A DNA stretch of 64,000 nt from JAQUBU01 sp036677685 (GCA_036677685.1 JAVBWA010000011.1:124001-188000); one strand, 5' to 3'. Positions 26,213 through 34,756 are shown, counted from the stretch's first letter. Notes: generated by a model not told the origin, from the letters alone. Made by a program: numbers and translations.

Positions 26213-26375
26213 TATAAAACCTCCAAAAATAAAATAGAGTAGCCCATTTAAGACTACCCACCCAAGTAAGCCGATTTCTCAAAGCACCACATCATATCCA
26301 ACCACGACTTAGATTCATCAGCCCTATAATTAAGGCTTTCGCCTTTAGTTGCTTTGACCGTAGAAAATATTGATT

Positions 26376-26511
26376 TTTAAGCATCGGAAGAAACTGCGGA
26401 GCAGTTTCAACACATCGCTGCAACGAGGCAGGGGATTGGAACCCACCGCCTGTATTGTTAATAGAATCCGACCGCTTAAAGAAGCGAGGGACATCTTTTT
26501 GCCTCGTTATA
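26376..26511 (+). repeat. Structured intergenic repeat, copy 5 (short form)
   Basis: Short form. The outer stem reads AACGAGGCA / TGCCTCGTT, a compensated change from the more common AACGAGGCG / CGCCTCGTT. It lies between the ion transporter and MerR-type regulator genes. Confidence 0.9.
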
Positions 26512-26599
26512 GGATAATATCATATACTCCTCTTGCTTGCAAATACCACCTGGATGAAACTGCTTGCCGGGAAGGTGTCACGCCTTGATTTTGATATAT

Positions 26600-27346
26600 T
26601 TAACGGAGCTTCCTGGCATAATCATTGATAAAGCTCATTATTCTACAGGCCCGGTCCCTATGCTGTTCAAGATACCGCATAAATAAATCAGTTGCATAGA
26701 AAAAATCAGCATTATCATCGGGCAATGACATCAAAATTGAAGGCTTTTCTTTGAGCTTTTCCTCCCCGGCAAAGACTCTAAGTAATGAACTTATACTATA
26801 ACCGCAATTTCGCAGCAGTCGAATAACTCTTATTTTCTCCATATCCCATTCGCAAAAAGCCAAGCTGCCATGATGGTCTTTGGCTATTTTGAATAAACCG
26901 TTGCGCTCCCAGGTCCGTAATGTATCAATTGAAACATCCAGTTCGCAGGCGGCTTGTTTTCTGCTTTTAAGGACGATTTTATTTTTGTCCCCTGTTTTGT
27001 TTTCAAACCACTGGTCCAAAATAGCCAGTGCTTGCAAGGCTCTTTCCTTTTCCCCTTCCACCCTGCGCAGATATTCTCCGGCCAGAGTCAGGGCACCGGC
27101 CACATTTCGCAAAGCAAACTCTTTTACTATTTGTTGAACCAGCCTGCCATCCAATGGATAAGGCCCTGGTAAAGCAATTCTGGCCAATTTCATCTGGTAA
27201 ATGTGCTCATCATCAAACATCCGGTAATTGTTATTCGTGCGCTTGACAGGAGCAATAAACTCCCAGGTTTCATATAATCGGACCGTATTGGGATGTACAC
27301 CGGCAATCTTCGCTATCTCACCGGTAGAATAGGTTTTATTATTCAC
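26600..27346 (-). CDS. MerR-family regulator with two DNA-binding domains
   Basis: 248-residue transcription factor. The N-terminal MerR helix-turn-helix with wing is at residues ~5-72 (YSTGEIAKIAGVHPNTVRLYE...NNNYRMFDDEHI). A second one is at about 128-190 (SRKQAACELDVSIDTLRTWERNGL...DMEKIRVIRLLRNCGYS). Between them is a helical stretch ending in a Lys-rich segment, and the C-terminal ~55 residues are helical without cysteines or another clear effector site. Two MerR heads in one chain are uncommon. Its targets are unknown; the M28 peptidase gene lies 49 bases upstream on the same strand. Confidence 0.85.
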   Translation of the reverse strand: MNNKTYSTGEIAKIAGVHPNTVRLYETWEFIAPVKRTNNNYRMFDDEHIYQMKLARIALPGPYPLDGRLVQQIVKEFALRNVAGALTLAGEYLRRVEGEKERALQALAILDQWFENKTGDKNKIVLKSRKQAACELDVSIDTLRTWERNGLFKIAKDHHGSLAFCEWDMEKIRVIRLLRNCGYSISSLLRVFAGEEKLKEKPSILMSLPDDNADFFYATDLFMRYLEQHRDRACRIMSFINDYARKLR

Positions 27347-27394
27347 AACAGGGCACCACTTTCACTACTCAAAATTGTTCTAAAAAGCCTGAGC

Positions 27395-28624
27395 TTAGGA
27401 TGAGGCATAAATATGAGCATTTAATTCATCAACCAGTTCTCTAAGAGCCCTGGCAATATCAGCAATAGTATTTATATCAACGCCATCTATAGTATCCTTG
27501 GAAGTGTGGGCAATAGTAGACCAAATCTCTTTAAAGGCTTCGGTGGTCAAGGCAACCGCTGGCCGTCCATTTATGGCAAACATGGCATGATCGCTCTGAT
27601 ACCAGGGTTCAGTAGGAATAAACTTGCGCTCGTCTTTAAAAACGCGGGATACCACCTGCTCAATTGCCTCTGTAGCATTAAAACAACAGTAAGTTGTTCG
27701 GCTTCCTTTACTTCCCGCTCCATCGGAATTTACCACCAGGAATATTTGTTCAAAGTGCTCCTGGTTGTCCGCCAGATATCGCATTCCCCCCGGGTAAGCA
27801 TAATAGTCTTCACCATTAATGGCCAGCAATTCGATGGTATAATGGCCTTCATAACCTTTTAACAATTCTGCCAAAGCCAGAAGTACGCATACCCCGCTTC
27901 CATTGTCCAGAGCCCCCGGAGTTCCCTTCTTGGTATCAATGTGAGCGCAGAAGACCAGCCGTTCGGCAGACCGGCCTTTTTTAACCCCTGCTACATTAAA
28001 GGCTTTGGAGGGTATTCTTTTGGATTCCATGCGCAGATAGATCTCCTCATCAATCCGGCTCAAGACCTTTTCGCCTTCTTGTTCAGCCATATATGCCGAG
28101 GGAATATTAAAATCGCCATCTTCAATCAACGGAAACGGATTAAGGGCTCCGGTAGTCGCCGGATTGCAGCCGGTTATGGCTAAGACTGCCAGCGGGTTTT
28201 GCTGCTCCAACAGCTCCACAATCCGTTTATGATGATCGGGATTATAAAACATAAAGTTCTTGGCTGCCAGTTGTTCTTTGCCTAGTTCCCCGTACAGAAC
28301 CATGACTTTCCCTGTAAAATCCCGCCGGGCAAGCTCAGTAATTGAAGAAGCAGTTTGAAAACGGCCCTCTATTTCACAGGAATTGCTGTAAGGACCGATA
28401 AAAGCCTCTATAGACTGCTCTCCTACCTTAAGAATAATGTCCCCAGCTTCCCAGTCAATGCAGTCCAATTCCGCTGTACTAACCTCAAACCCGGCAATGG
28501 CCATCCGTCCTGCTAAGTATTTAGTGGCTTGCTGATTTCCCTGGCTTCCCGGATGTCTTTCACCAATATTCACACACAGTTCAATTAAGTCACTTCTGAT
28601 TTGTTCATTTAGATAACTACCCAT
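27395..28624 (-). CDS. M28-family zinc aminopeptidase
   Basis: Di-zinc peptidase, 409 residues, no signal peptide, so cytosolic. Metal ligands are readable: AHIDT (His), ALDNGSG (bridging Asp), INGEDYY (general base Glu and neighbour), VNSDGAG (Asp), and a late His in SDHAMFA. An inserted PA-like region (~90-200) lies between the N-terminal strand block and the first His, as in many M28 members. AGGAGG precedes the ATG. The substrate is unknown. Confidence 0.87.
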   Translation of the reverse strand: MGSYLNEQIRSDLIELCVNIGERHPGSQGNQQATKYLAGRMAIAGFEVSTAELDCIDWEAGDIILKVGEQSIEAFIGPYSNSCEIEGRFQTASSITELARRDFTGKVMVLYGELGKEQLAAKNFMFYNPDHHKRIVELLEQQNPLAVLAITGCNPATTGALNPFPLIEDGDFNIPSAYMAEQEGEKVLSRIDEEIYLRMESKRIPSKAFNVAGVKKGRSAERLVFCAHIDTKKGTPGALDNGSGVCVLLALAELLKGYEGHYTIELLAINGEDYYAYPGGMRYLADNQEHFEQIFLVVNSDGAGSKGSRTTYCCFNATEAIEQVVSRVFKDERKFIPTEPWYQSDHAMFAINGRPAVALTTEAFKEIWSTIAHTSKDTIDGVDINTIADIARALRELVDELNAHIYASS

Positions 28625-29050
28625 AAATATCCTCCTTTAAGTAAGGGGACACACCCTTTATTACTTCTCTTTACTCCTTAAATAACTTAATGAAGTAACT
28701 TGTCAGCTTATTGATTCCCAAACTCACCCTCAGGCAATGTCCCCATTTTGGTGTAAGTAATTCCACAAAAATGAAAAGCCCCCAGAACGAAACTGTGACT
28801 TTCATTCATTTATTTTTCTATTTTATTTATCAAATCCACAGTGGTGTACTACTGGAGGGTTGGATTTAAAACTATTATTTATGGCATGAAGAAAGTCTGC
28901 GAAACCAATACAAAAGAAAATCATTTTACCTGAATATTCTCACGAAGCTTGGTTTTTCGGAAGCTGTTTTTTACAATAAATATGCTGCGTTAAATTCTTG
29001 AATACCGTATGATTATTATCAAAGATCAATTACTACGGAGGTTATTTAGG
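28625..29050. other. Intergenic region, no gene seen
   Basis: Divergent upstream region of the M28 peptidase and cupin genes. A GGGGACA near 28649 and its complement TGTCCCC near 28738 form a distant inverted pair, and the right part is AT-rich and could hold promoters for both directions. No credible reading frame. Confidence 0.5.
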
Positions 29051-29389
29051 ATGCAAACAAATTATCATCGTTCTGAAGAAGGTTATATTTTGGCTTTGGA
29101 CGGAATAATGCGAAAGACCCTGGTGTTTGGCGAAAAGACCCTGCTCTGCGAGTTCAAGCTGCAAAAAGGAAGCAAACTCCCTTCTCATCAGCACCCGCAG
29201 GAACAAACCGGATATTTGGTTAGCGGTCACCTTGTTCTTTATATTGACGGGCAGGCATTCGACATGCATCCGGGTGACAGTTGGGCCATCCCCGGTAACT
29301 CACAGCATTCTGCTGATATCATGGAGGATTCGCTTGCTATTGAAATATTTTCTCCGCTCCGGGAGGATTATTTGCCATCATCAAAATAA
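29051..29389 (+). CDS. Small cupin-domain protein
   Basis: 112-residue single beta-barrel. Cupin motif 1 is G...PSHQHPQEQTGYLVSGHL with two His and a Glu as metal ligands. Motif 2 is MHPGDSWAIPGNSQHSADI with the third His. The ATG at 29051 has GGAGG 9 bases upstream; the longer frame from 29009 has no such site. No enzyme activity can be named. It precedes the nitrilase gene but is separated from it by a perfect inverted repeat. Confidence 0.85.
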   Translation: MQTNYHRSEEGYILALDGIMRKTLVFGEKTLLCEFKLQKGSKLPSHQHPQEQTGYLVSGHLVLYIDGQAFDMHPGDSWAIPGNSQHSADIMEDSLAIEIFSPLREDYLPSSK

Positions 29390-29455
29390 AGGTCTAAATC
29401 TAAATAGTATTTGGTATGGCTGATGGTGGTCTCTTCAACTTATACAAGAATTTGG

Positions 29456-29486
29456 TTTTCATAATATGTACATGCTATTATGAAAA
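29456..29486. promoter_or_regulatory. Perfect 11-bp inverted repeat before the nitrilase gene
   Basis: TTTTCATAATA and TATTATGAAAA are separated by 9 bases, 52 bases upstream of the nitrilase start. The size and symmetry fit an operator, or a weak terminator for the cupin gene. Confidence 0.55.
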
Positions 29487-29537
29487 CAGCAACAGCCGTT
29501 TAGTATTCGGTTCATTACAAATTGTAAGGAGATTGGT

Positions 29538-30362
29538 ATGAAGAGCCTTAAAATAGCGATTTGCCAGATGAATGTGGGAAGCGACAAAAATGCCAACCTG
29601 GGAAAGGCCAGCCAAATGATCGGTATGGCTGCCGGGCAGGGGGCCGAAGTAATTGTCCTGCCGGAAATATTCAATTCCCCATATCAAACTGACCTTTTTA
29701 CCTTGTATGCCGAACCTTTTCCCGGGCCCAGCACCGATTTCCTCGCTGCTGCAGCTAAGAAATATGGGGTCTGCCTGATAGGCGGTTCCATAGTTGAACA
29801 GGATAGCGATGGCCTTATTTACAACAGTAGTTTTGTTTTCGATGAACAGGGCAATTTCCTGGCCCGGCATCGCAAAGTCCACCTTTTTGATATTGATATT
29901 CCGGGTAAAATTAGTTTTCGGGAATCTGATACGCTGGCTGCCGGGGATGCTATTACTATGTTCAATTATAAATCCATTGGCTTCGGTTTGATGGTATGTT
30001 ACGATTGCCGTTTCCCTGAACTGGCCCGCGCTGCAGTTCTTGAAGGAGCAAAAATTCTCATTATTCCTGCCGCTTTTAATCTAACTACCGGACCTGCCCA
30101 CTGGGAATTGCTGATGCGCAGCCGCGCGGTTGACAATCAGGTTTTTATTGCCGCCGCTTCTCCGGCCCGCAACCCGGCTGCCAGTTACCAGGCTTGGGGA
30201 CATTCCATGGTGGTCGATCCCTGGGGAACTATTATCCAGGAAGCCGGTATTAACGAAGAAATAGTTTTTGCTGAATTGGATTTTTCCCGGCTGGAACGAG
30301 TGCGCAAAGAACTCCCTGTGCTTAAACAGCGTCGTACCGATGTTTACGATCTGAAATATTAG
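29538..30362 (+). CDS. Nitrilase-superfamily amidohydrolase (omega-amidase-like)
   Basis: Carbon-nitrogen hydrolase of 274 residues. The catalytic triad is visible as E43 (LPEIFNSPY), K113 (HRKVHLFDIDIPG) and C154 (VCYDCRFPELAR). The HLFDIDIPG and CYDCRFPE forms are close to the Nit2/omega-amidase branch, which hydrolyses 2-oxoglutaramate or 2-oxosuccinamate; this assignment rests on motif resemblance only. GGAG lies 8 bases before the ATG. The YjbQ gene follows after 25 bases, probably in one operon. Confidence 0.87.
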   Translation: MKSLKIAICQMNVGSDKNANLGKASQMIGMAAGQGAEVIVLPEIFNSPYQTDLFTLYAEPFPGPSTDFLAAAAKKYGVCLIGGSIVEQDSDGLIYNSSFVFDEQGNFLARHRKVHLFDIDIPGKISFRESDTLAAGDAITMFNYKSIGFGLMVCYDCRFPELARAAVLEGAKILIIPAAFNLTTGPAHWELLMRSRAVDNQVFIAAASPARNPAASYQAWGHSMVVDPWGTIIQEAGINEEIVFAELDFSRLERVRKELPVLKQRRTDVYDLKY

Positions 30363-30387
30363 TTTTTGAGAAACGGAGGAATATAAG

Positions 30388-30801
30388 GTGAAATTTCATA
30401 CTGAATACCTGTGGTTCAATACCGAAAAACGCCGGGAATATATCCGTATTACCAATCAAGTTAGGGAAGCCTGCAAAAAAAGCGGGATAAAAGAGGGGAT
30501 GATTCTGGTCAGCGCCATGCACATTACTGCTGGTATCTATGTCAATGATAATGAAGGCGGCATCATCAAGGATATAGACCAGTTGCTGGATTCTATCGCT
30601 CCTCTGGGGCCTGATTACCTGCACCACCGAACCGGTGAGGACAACGGTGATGCCCATTTAAAAAGCCTCTTGGTCCACCACCAGGTAATTGTACCGGTAA
30701 CAGCCGGAGACCTCGACCTCGGCCCCTGGCAGGAAATATTCTATGCAGAATTCGATGGCCGCCGCAGAAAACGGGTTATCATAAAAGTTATGGGAGAGTA
30801 G
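30388..30801 (+). CDS. YjbQ-family protein (UPF0047)
   Basis: 137-residue small protein of the YjbQ family, some members of which show weak thiamine-phosphate synthase activity. Conserved marks are SAMHITAGIYVNDNE, YLHHRTGEDNGDAHLKSLLVHHQ with clustered His, and LGPWQEIFYAEFDGRR near the end. The start is GTG or ATG close to GGAGG; the GTG at 30388 is used with GGAGG 9 bases upstream. It is probably co-transcribed with the nitrilase. Confidence 0.88.
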   Translation: MKFHTEYLWFNTEKRREYIRITNQVREACKKSGIKEGMILVSAMHITAGIYVNDNEGGIIKDIDQLLDSIAPLGPDYLHHRTGEDNGDAHLKSLLVHHQVIVPVTAGDLDLGPWQEIFYAEFDGRRRKRVIIKVMGE

Positions 30802-30845
30802 TCACGCTCTCATTATCGGCCCACAGCCTTGATTCGCAGCTTTGT

Positions 30846-30874
30846 TTGACGAATATTTCTTCTCATGCTATCAT
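30846..30874 (+). promoter_or_regulatory. Promoter of the candidate antisense RNA
   Basis: TTGACG, 17-base spacer, TATCAT, close to the vegetative consensus. It points towards the convergent small toxin gene. Confidence 0.75.
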
Positions 30875-30880
30875 ACAATC

Positions 30881-30966
30881 GTTAAAGGAGCTGCCGCTTT
30901 TCGTATGGCGGTTAGTCCAATAAATCTATCTAGACTGCCTTACTCAAAAGGCAGTCGTTTTCATTT
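30881..30966 (+). ncRNA. Candidate antisense (antitoxin) RNA
   Basis: A transcript from the promoter at 30846 would start near 30881 and end at the hairpin GACTGCCTT-ACTCAA-AAGGCAGTC followed by GTTTTCATTT, about 85 bases long. No frame is supported. It is complementary to the 3' end of the convergent toxin mRNA through the shared terminator. Its 5' part AAAGGAGCTGCCG...GGCGGTTAGTC resembles the 5' leader of the toxin message (AAGGAGTTGCCG...GGCGGTTGGTC), so the two promoters and leaders form an inverted pair. Confidence 0.6.
30933..30956. terminator. Bidirectional terminator between toxin and antisense RNA
   Basis: 9-bp stem GACTGCCTT / AAGGCAGTC with a 6-base loop. T-rich on the plus side (GTTTTCATTT), weaker on the minus side (TAGATAGATTT). 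Confidence 0.75.
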
Positions 30967-31041
30967 CTTATGCATCAAACATAATGAAATAATCCCTACG
31001 ATCAGCAAAGCAAAGCTAAACAGTTCTGTCCACGTAACCAT
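30961..31041 (-). CDS. Small hydrophobic peptide, holin-like type I toxin candidate
   Basis: 26 residues, MVTWTELFSFALLI... to the tail MHKK: a short polar start, one membrane helix, and a basic end, the layout of the holin-like/TxpA-type peptides of Gram-positive type I toxin-antitoxin systems. GGAGG stands 8 bases before the ATG at 31041; a second ATG at 31047 is too close to it. A possible promoter TTGCTC-16-TATTAA lies upstream near 31085-31115. The terminator hairpin follows almost directly after the stop. Too short for ordinary gene callers. Its function is inferred from size, composition and the convergent RNA. Confidence 0.65.
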   Translation of the reverse strand: MVTWTELFSFALLIVGIISLCLMHKK

Positions 31042-31183
31042 AGGCATCACCTCCCCTCGCGGGAAAGTGACCAACCGCCTAACGGCAACTCCTTAATATA
31101 TTCTAAAATATCCTGAGCAAATAACCTTTATTTAACTTTGGTGCTGCTTGCAGCCAATTAATAAAAGAAATTGCGCTATAGTG

Positions 31184-31546
31184 TTAGCGGTTCAAGTCGC
31201 GGCGCAGTGACTGGGCTTCTTTGAGATAAATATGTTTGATTTCATTTTGGCTTTTTTCCGTATTAACATGGATCAGAACCCGGACACAAAGTGGCAATGC
31301 ATTGGGCACTTCTATCTCCTGAAAGCATAACAAGGGCACTTTGTCCCAGCCTATGGTGCGGGCAGCAGCGGCTGGAAATACCGATTTTATATCCGATGTA
31401 ACAGTGAAAAGCGCACTGGCTACCTCGTCAATGCGAAAATCGTTTTCAGCTTGAATAATCTCCAACAACTCGCGGGTGGCCTGCATTATTTCTTCCGGCA
31501 AATCCGCCTTTACCGTTGTAGCCCCTCTGATTCCTCTTACCTGCAT
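31184..31546 (-). CDS. aroH: Chorismate mutase, AroH class
   Basis: Monofunctional trimeric chorismate mutase, 120 residues, as in Bacillus AroH. Conserved stretches are RGIRGATTV with the active-site Arg, TVTSDIKSVFPAAAAR (Phe and Arg of the pocket) and LCFQEIEVPNALPLCVRVLIH. It supplies prephenate to TyrA, whose gene lies 9 kb away. A HutP-like gene lies 24 bases upstream on the same strand. Confidence 0.92.
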   Translation of the reverse strand: MQVRGIRGATTVKADLPEEIMQATRELLEIIQAENDFRIDEVASALFTVTSDIKSVFPAAAARTIGWDKVPLLCFQEIEVPNALPLCVRVLIHVNTEKSQNEIKHIYLKEAQSLRRDLNR

Positions 31547-31570
31547 ATCCTACCGTCCTCCCCAGTATAT

Positions 31571-31987
31571 TTAAGAAACCGCCCGGTGCCCCAAACCAAT
31601 TGCTACTTCATCAAGGTGCAACAAGCCTATTCCCATAAAAATAGCTACACTGACGTGATCTTTATGGCGTGCCACTCCAATTTTACCGCCTACATTAAGG
31701 CCCAGTGCCTTGGGCATGATTTGGGTTATAGCCTCCCGGGCCGCACCTGCTACCGCCCCTTCATCAGCATGCGCATCCTTGATTACGCCTTCGCGTTTGG
31801 CGGCCACCACCGCGCGTTCCACGATTTTTCCCACCGAACTGATATACTCACCGCCGTAATCAACCGCTACGGCTTTTACTTCCCAGCGTTCCAAAAGTTC
31901 CTTCTTGATCATGACTTCCTCCTGCCGGCTGGCTGAAAGGGCCATTTTGATTGCCGCACTGGCCACCAGTTTGCTTCCCACTTCCAC
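31571..31987 (-). CDS. HutP-family protein
   Basis: 138-residue member of the HutP family. The Bacillus protein is a Mg2+- and histidine-dependent RNA-binding antiterminator of the hut operon. The match is in the VAVDYGGEYISSVGKIVERA and LGLNVGGKIGVARHKDHVSVAIFMGIGLLHLDE regions and in the terminal VAIGLGHRAV. No histidine-degradation genes are present here, so the target must differ or be elsewhere. The GTG at 31987 is preferred over that at 31996 because AAGGTG is 8 bases upstream of it. Confidence 0.7.
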   Translation of the reverse strand: MEVGSKLVASAAIKMALSASRQEEVMIKKELLERWEVKAVAVDYGGEYISSVGKIVERAVVAAKREGVIKDAHADEGAVAGAAREAITQIMPKALGLNVGGKIGVARHKDHVSVAIFMGIGLLHLDEVAIGLGHRAVS

Positions 31988-32017
31988 TATAATCACACCT
32001 TCAAGTAGAATCTGATT

Positions 32018-32518
32018 CTATTTTACTATAACTTTGCCAATCATTACTATGCTCTGGTTGCCGGTATAATCCGCGCCTCTTTTGGGAAAAGCCATATTCT
32101 CCGAAACACTGTTAATATGATAACTGACCGGGAAATTGTAAAAAGTCGAATCTATCTCCAGGACATCCCCGCCGTTTATGTTCAGCTTTATTTCCTTTTC
32201 ATTGAAGTATCCTGACACTTTGCCATTTACCAGTATGCTGGCTTTGGGCAGCGAGGAAAATTGCTGCAATGATATAGTCAGCATGGCCTGTGGCGATTGT
32301 ACGCTTGCTTGATAATTCTCCTGCGATATCTTTGTTGATTTCTCATGTGCGGTGCTGGCAGGCAATTCTATATTTTGCCCCTCCATGCGCTCATTCCAGC
32401 TTAGGTACATGCGCCAGGGCTCCTGGGTCATTAAACCTTGTACTATTACCATAAGTACGAACCCTAAAACTATGGAACGAATAAGGTACTTTTCCACTTT
32501 CTCAAAGAACTTGGGCAC
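32018..32518 (-). CDS. Membrane-anchored protein of unknown function
   Basis: 166 residues with one N-terminal membrane helix (about residues 13-31, YLIRSIVLGFVLMVIVQGL) and a 130-residue outside part of mostly beta pattern. Conserved-looking stretches are ASILVNGKVSGYFNEKEIKLNINGGDVLEID and SIVMIGKVIV. I recognise no family. The GTG at 32518 has GGGGAG 9 bases upstream; the ATG at 32527 sits too close to the site. It lies in a compact run between larB and hutP. Confidence 0.72.
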   Translation of the reverse strand: MPKFFEKVEKYLIRSIVLGFVLMVIVQGLMTQEPWRMYLSWNERMEGQNIELPASTAHEKSTKISQENYQASVQSPQAMLTISLQQFSSLPKASILVNGKVSGYFNEKEIKLNINGGDVLEIDSTFYNFPVSYHINSVSENMAFPKRGADYTGNQSIVMIGKVIVK

Positions 32519-32573
32519 CTGGATCATCTCCCCTCGGGCATTCTTTTTTCTATCTTATGCCCAAAAGCCAAGA

Positions 32574-33329
32574 TTATCCCTGAATTGTTGCAAGTATTGA
32601 GAAAGCTAAAGCGGCAGCCCCGTAGCCATTGTCTATATTGACTACACCCACCCCGCTGGCGCAGCTATTGAGCATGGCCAGCAATGCTGCCAGGCCATGG
32701 AAACTGGCTCCATAACCGATGCTGGTAGGTACTGCTATGACCGGCCGGCCGGTAAGCCCTCCTACCACACTGGGTAAAGCACCTTCCATACCTGCTACTA
32801 CAATCAGCACCTGGGCTTCGTTGATAGCTTCCACTTTATCGAGCAGGCGATGCAATCCCGAAACTCCGACATCATATATTCTATTAACTGCAGCTCCCAT
32901 GGTTTCCAGACACAAAGCCGCTTCCTCCGCAACTGGCAGATCAGCGGTACCACCGGTAAGCACAGCAGCCTGTCCGATGGGCCGCGCTCTTTTTATTCGC
33001 TGCATATAAATCAGGCGGGCTTGCTCATGGTAGGAAATATCCGGAATCAATTCTTTAACTTTCAGATATACCTGCTTGTCGGCTCTGGTAGCCAGCAAAT
33101 TGGAGTTATGGGCAGCCAGTTCTTGAATTATTATACAGATTTGTTCAACCGTCTTGCCTGGACAATATACCACTTCGGGGAAATCACTGCGCAAAGCCCG
33201 GTTATGATCAACTCGTGCAAAACCCAAGTCGGTATAAGGCAGCAGGGCCAGTTGTTTATAGGCGTCCTCCGGCTGGATTTCTCCACTCTTAATGCAGTTT
33301 AGAATATTCAACATTTTTTCCTTGTCCAT
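32574..33329 (-). CDS. larB: LarB, nickel-pincer cofactor carboxylase/hydrolase
   Basis: LarB carboxylates and hydrolyses nicotinate adenine dinucleotide at the start of nickel-pincer nucleotide synthesis for LarA-type racemases. Its C-terminal half is related to PurE: VLTGGTADLPVAEEAALCLE, VGVSGLHRLLD, VAGMEGALPSVVGGL and IAVPTSIGYGASFHGLAALLAMLNSCA. It has 251 residues. LarC, LarE and LarA are not in this window, so the gene is an orphan here. Confidence 0.92.
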   Translation of the reverse strand: MDKEKMLNILNCIKSGEIQPEDAYKQLALLPYTDLGFARVDHNRALRSDFPEVVYCPGKTVEQICIIIQELAAHNSNLLATRADKQVYLKVKELIPDISYHEQARLIYMQRIKRARPIGQAAVLTGGTADLPVAEEAALCLETMGAAVNRIYDVGVSGLHRLLDKVEAINEAQVLIVVAGMEGALPSVVGGLTGRPVIAVPTSIGYGASFHGLAALLAMLNSCASGVGVVNIDNGYGAAALAFSILATIQG

Positions 33330-33459
33330 CCGGTTATCTTTCTCCTCAGCTTGTTTTTAAGATAGTAAACCAATCCAGATTAAAAAACAAACCTTTTCCG
33401 CTGGACATTAATCCCTTGAAAAAGGTTGTTTAAAGCTTTTTATTTAATTAAGATGTTAA

Positions 33460-34011
33460 TTACCAGTGCTTGCGTGCATATTCAACGCCAGCCAGAAAAG
33501 CTTCCCGGTTTTTGTTTATAACTGACTCCTTTTTGCCCTTAAATATTTTTTCAAAGTGTTTGAGGGCATCTTCAACTTTCACTACACCAGTTTTTTCCAG
33601 ATAGGCGCCCAGCATTATCATATTCCCGCCGCGCATATTGTTAAGCGATTCCGCTACTTGAGTAAGCGGCATGGAAAGAACGGTCAAATCTTCCCGCTCC
33701 GGGATGCGGTCCACCAACGAGGAATTAATCACTACAGTTCCATTGGACTGAATTTTACTCTCAAACTTGTCCAAGGAAGGTTTGTTCATAATTATAGCCA
33801 TCACCGGATTTTCAGTTAGCGGTGAACTGATTTCTTCCTCAGCGATAGTCACCAGGCAATTGGCGGTGCCGCCGCGCATTTCCGCTCCGTAGGAAGGAAC
33901 CCAGGACACATTTTTTCCTGCTTCCATACCCGCATATGCCAAAAACTGGCCCATTGATAAAACTCCCTGTCCTCCGAAGCCAGCAAATAGTACCTGTTTC
34001 TCATTTTCCAT
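33460..34011 (-). CDS. 2-oxoacid:ferredoxin oxidoreductase, gamma subunit
   Basis: 183-residue gamma subunit of a CoA-acylating 2-oxoacid oxidoreductase. It has AGFGGQGVLSMGQFLAYAG at the N-terminus and PSYGAEMRGGTANCLV, the usual signature. Last gene of the ferredoxin-alpha-beta-gamma operon; it starts one base after the beta subunit stop. The complex oxidises a 2-oxoacid to acyl-CoA and CO2, reducing ferredoxin. Confidence 0.92.
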   Translation of the reverse strand: MENEKQVLFAGFGGQGVLSMGQFLAYAGMEAGKNVSWVPSYGAEMRGGTANCLVTIAEEEISSPLTENPVMAIIMNKPSLDKFESKIQSNGTVVINSSLVDRIPEREDLTVLSMPLTQVAESLNNMRGGNMIMLGAYLEKTGVVKVEDALKHFEKIFKGKKESVINKNREAFLAGVEYARKHW

Positions 34012-34012
34012 A

Positions 34013-34756
34013 CTACTTCTCCTCCTTAACTTTCAATTCACCCAAAGGATAGTAGGGAATCATATTGTCTTCCAGCCATTTCATGGAATCCACGGGGCTT
34101 AAGCCCCAGTTGGTGGGGCAGGTGGAGAGGATTTCAACCATCGAGAATCCCAATCCCTTGGCCTGGGTCTGCAGGGCTTTTTTAATCGCTTTCTTGGTTT
34201 TCATAACATTGGGAGGGTCATTGACGGCAGTCCGGCAAATATAAGCGGAGCCTTCATTTTGAGCAAGAATCTCTGCCATTTTGGCAGGATAGCCTTCATT
34301 ATCTTTACTTCTGCCATAAGGCGAAGTCGTAGTAACCTGACCTAATAGGGTGGTAGGTGCCATTTGCCCACCGGTCATGCCATAGACCGTATTATTAATA
34401 AAAAATACCGTTATCTTTTCCCCTCTTACCGAAGCATGAAGGATTTCACCCATACCTATGGAAGCCAGGTCCCCATCCCCTTGATAGGTAAAAAGGGTTC
34501 GATCAGGCAAGAGCCGTTTAATGGCGGCTGCAATCGCTGGAGCCCGACCATGTGCGGCTTCCAGAATATCACAGTTAAAATAATCGTAAGCCAAAACCGA
34601 GCACCCCACCGGGCATATAGCTATGGTACTTTCCCGGATGTTCATTTCGTCCATGCACTCAGCTATTAAGCGATGAACTATGCCGTGGGTGCAGCCCGGG
34701 CAATAATGGAATTTGGCATCGGTAAGGCTTTCCGGCTTCTTGAACACTGTCTTCAT
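34013..34756 (-). CDS. 2-oxoacid:ferredoxin oxidoreductase, beta (TPP) subunit
   Basis: 247 residues. HYCPGCTHGIVHRLIAE at the N-terminus and the thiamine-diphosphate motif YQGDGDLASIGMGEI...NNTVYGMTGGQMAPTTL are present. CPVGCSV and CPTNWGLSP supply further family landmarks. It abuts the alpha subunit gene upstream without a gap. The sequence pattern fits the KorB/VorA type rather than pyruvate oxidoreductase. Confidence 0.92.
   Translation of the reverse strand: MKTVFKKPESLTDAKFHYCPGCTHGIVHRLIAECMDEMNIRESTIAICPVGCSVLAYDYFNCDILEAAHGRAPAIAAAIKRLLPDRTLFTYQGDGDLASIGMGEILHASVRGEKITVFFINNTVYGMTGGQMAPTTLLGQVTTTSPYGRSKDNEGYPAKMAEILAQNEGSAYICRTAVNDPPNVMKTKKAIKKALQTQAKGLGFSMVEILSTCPTNWGLSPVDSMKWLEDNMIPYYPLGELKVKEEK

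Noticed and set aside
30842..31096. 84-codon plus-strand frame over the toxin region
   Set aside because: It overlaps the better-supported minus-strand peptide and the antisense RNA, has no site at its start and no protein-like pattern.
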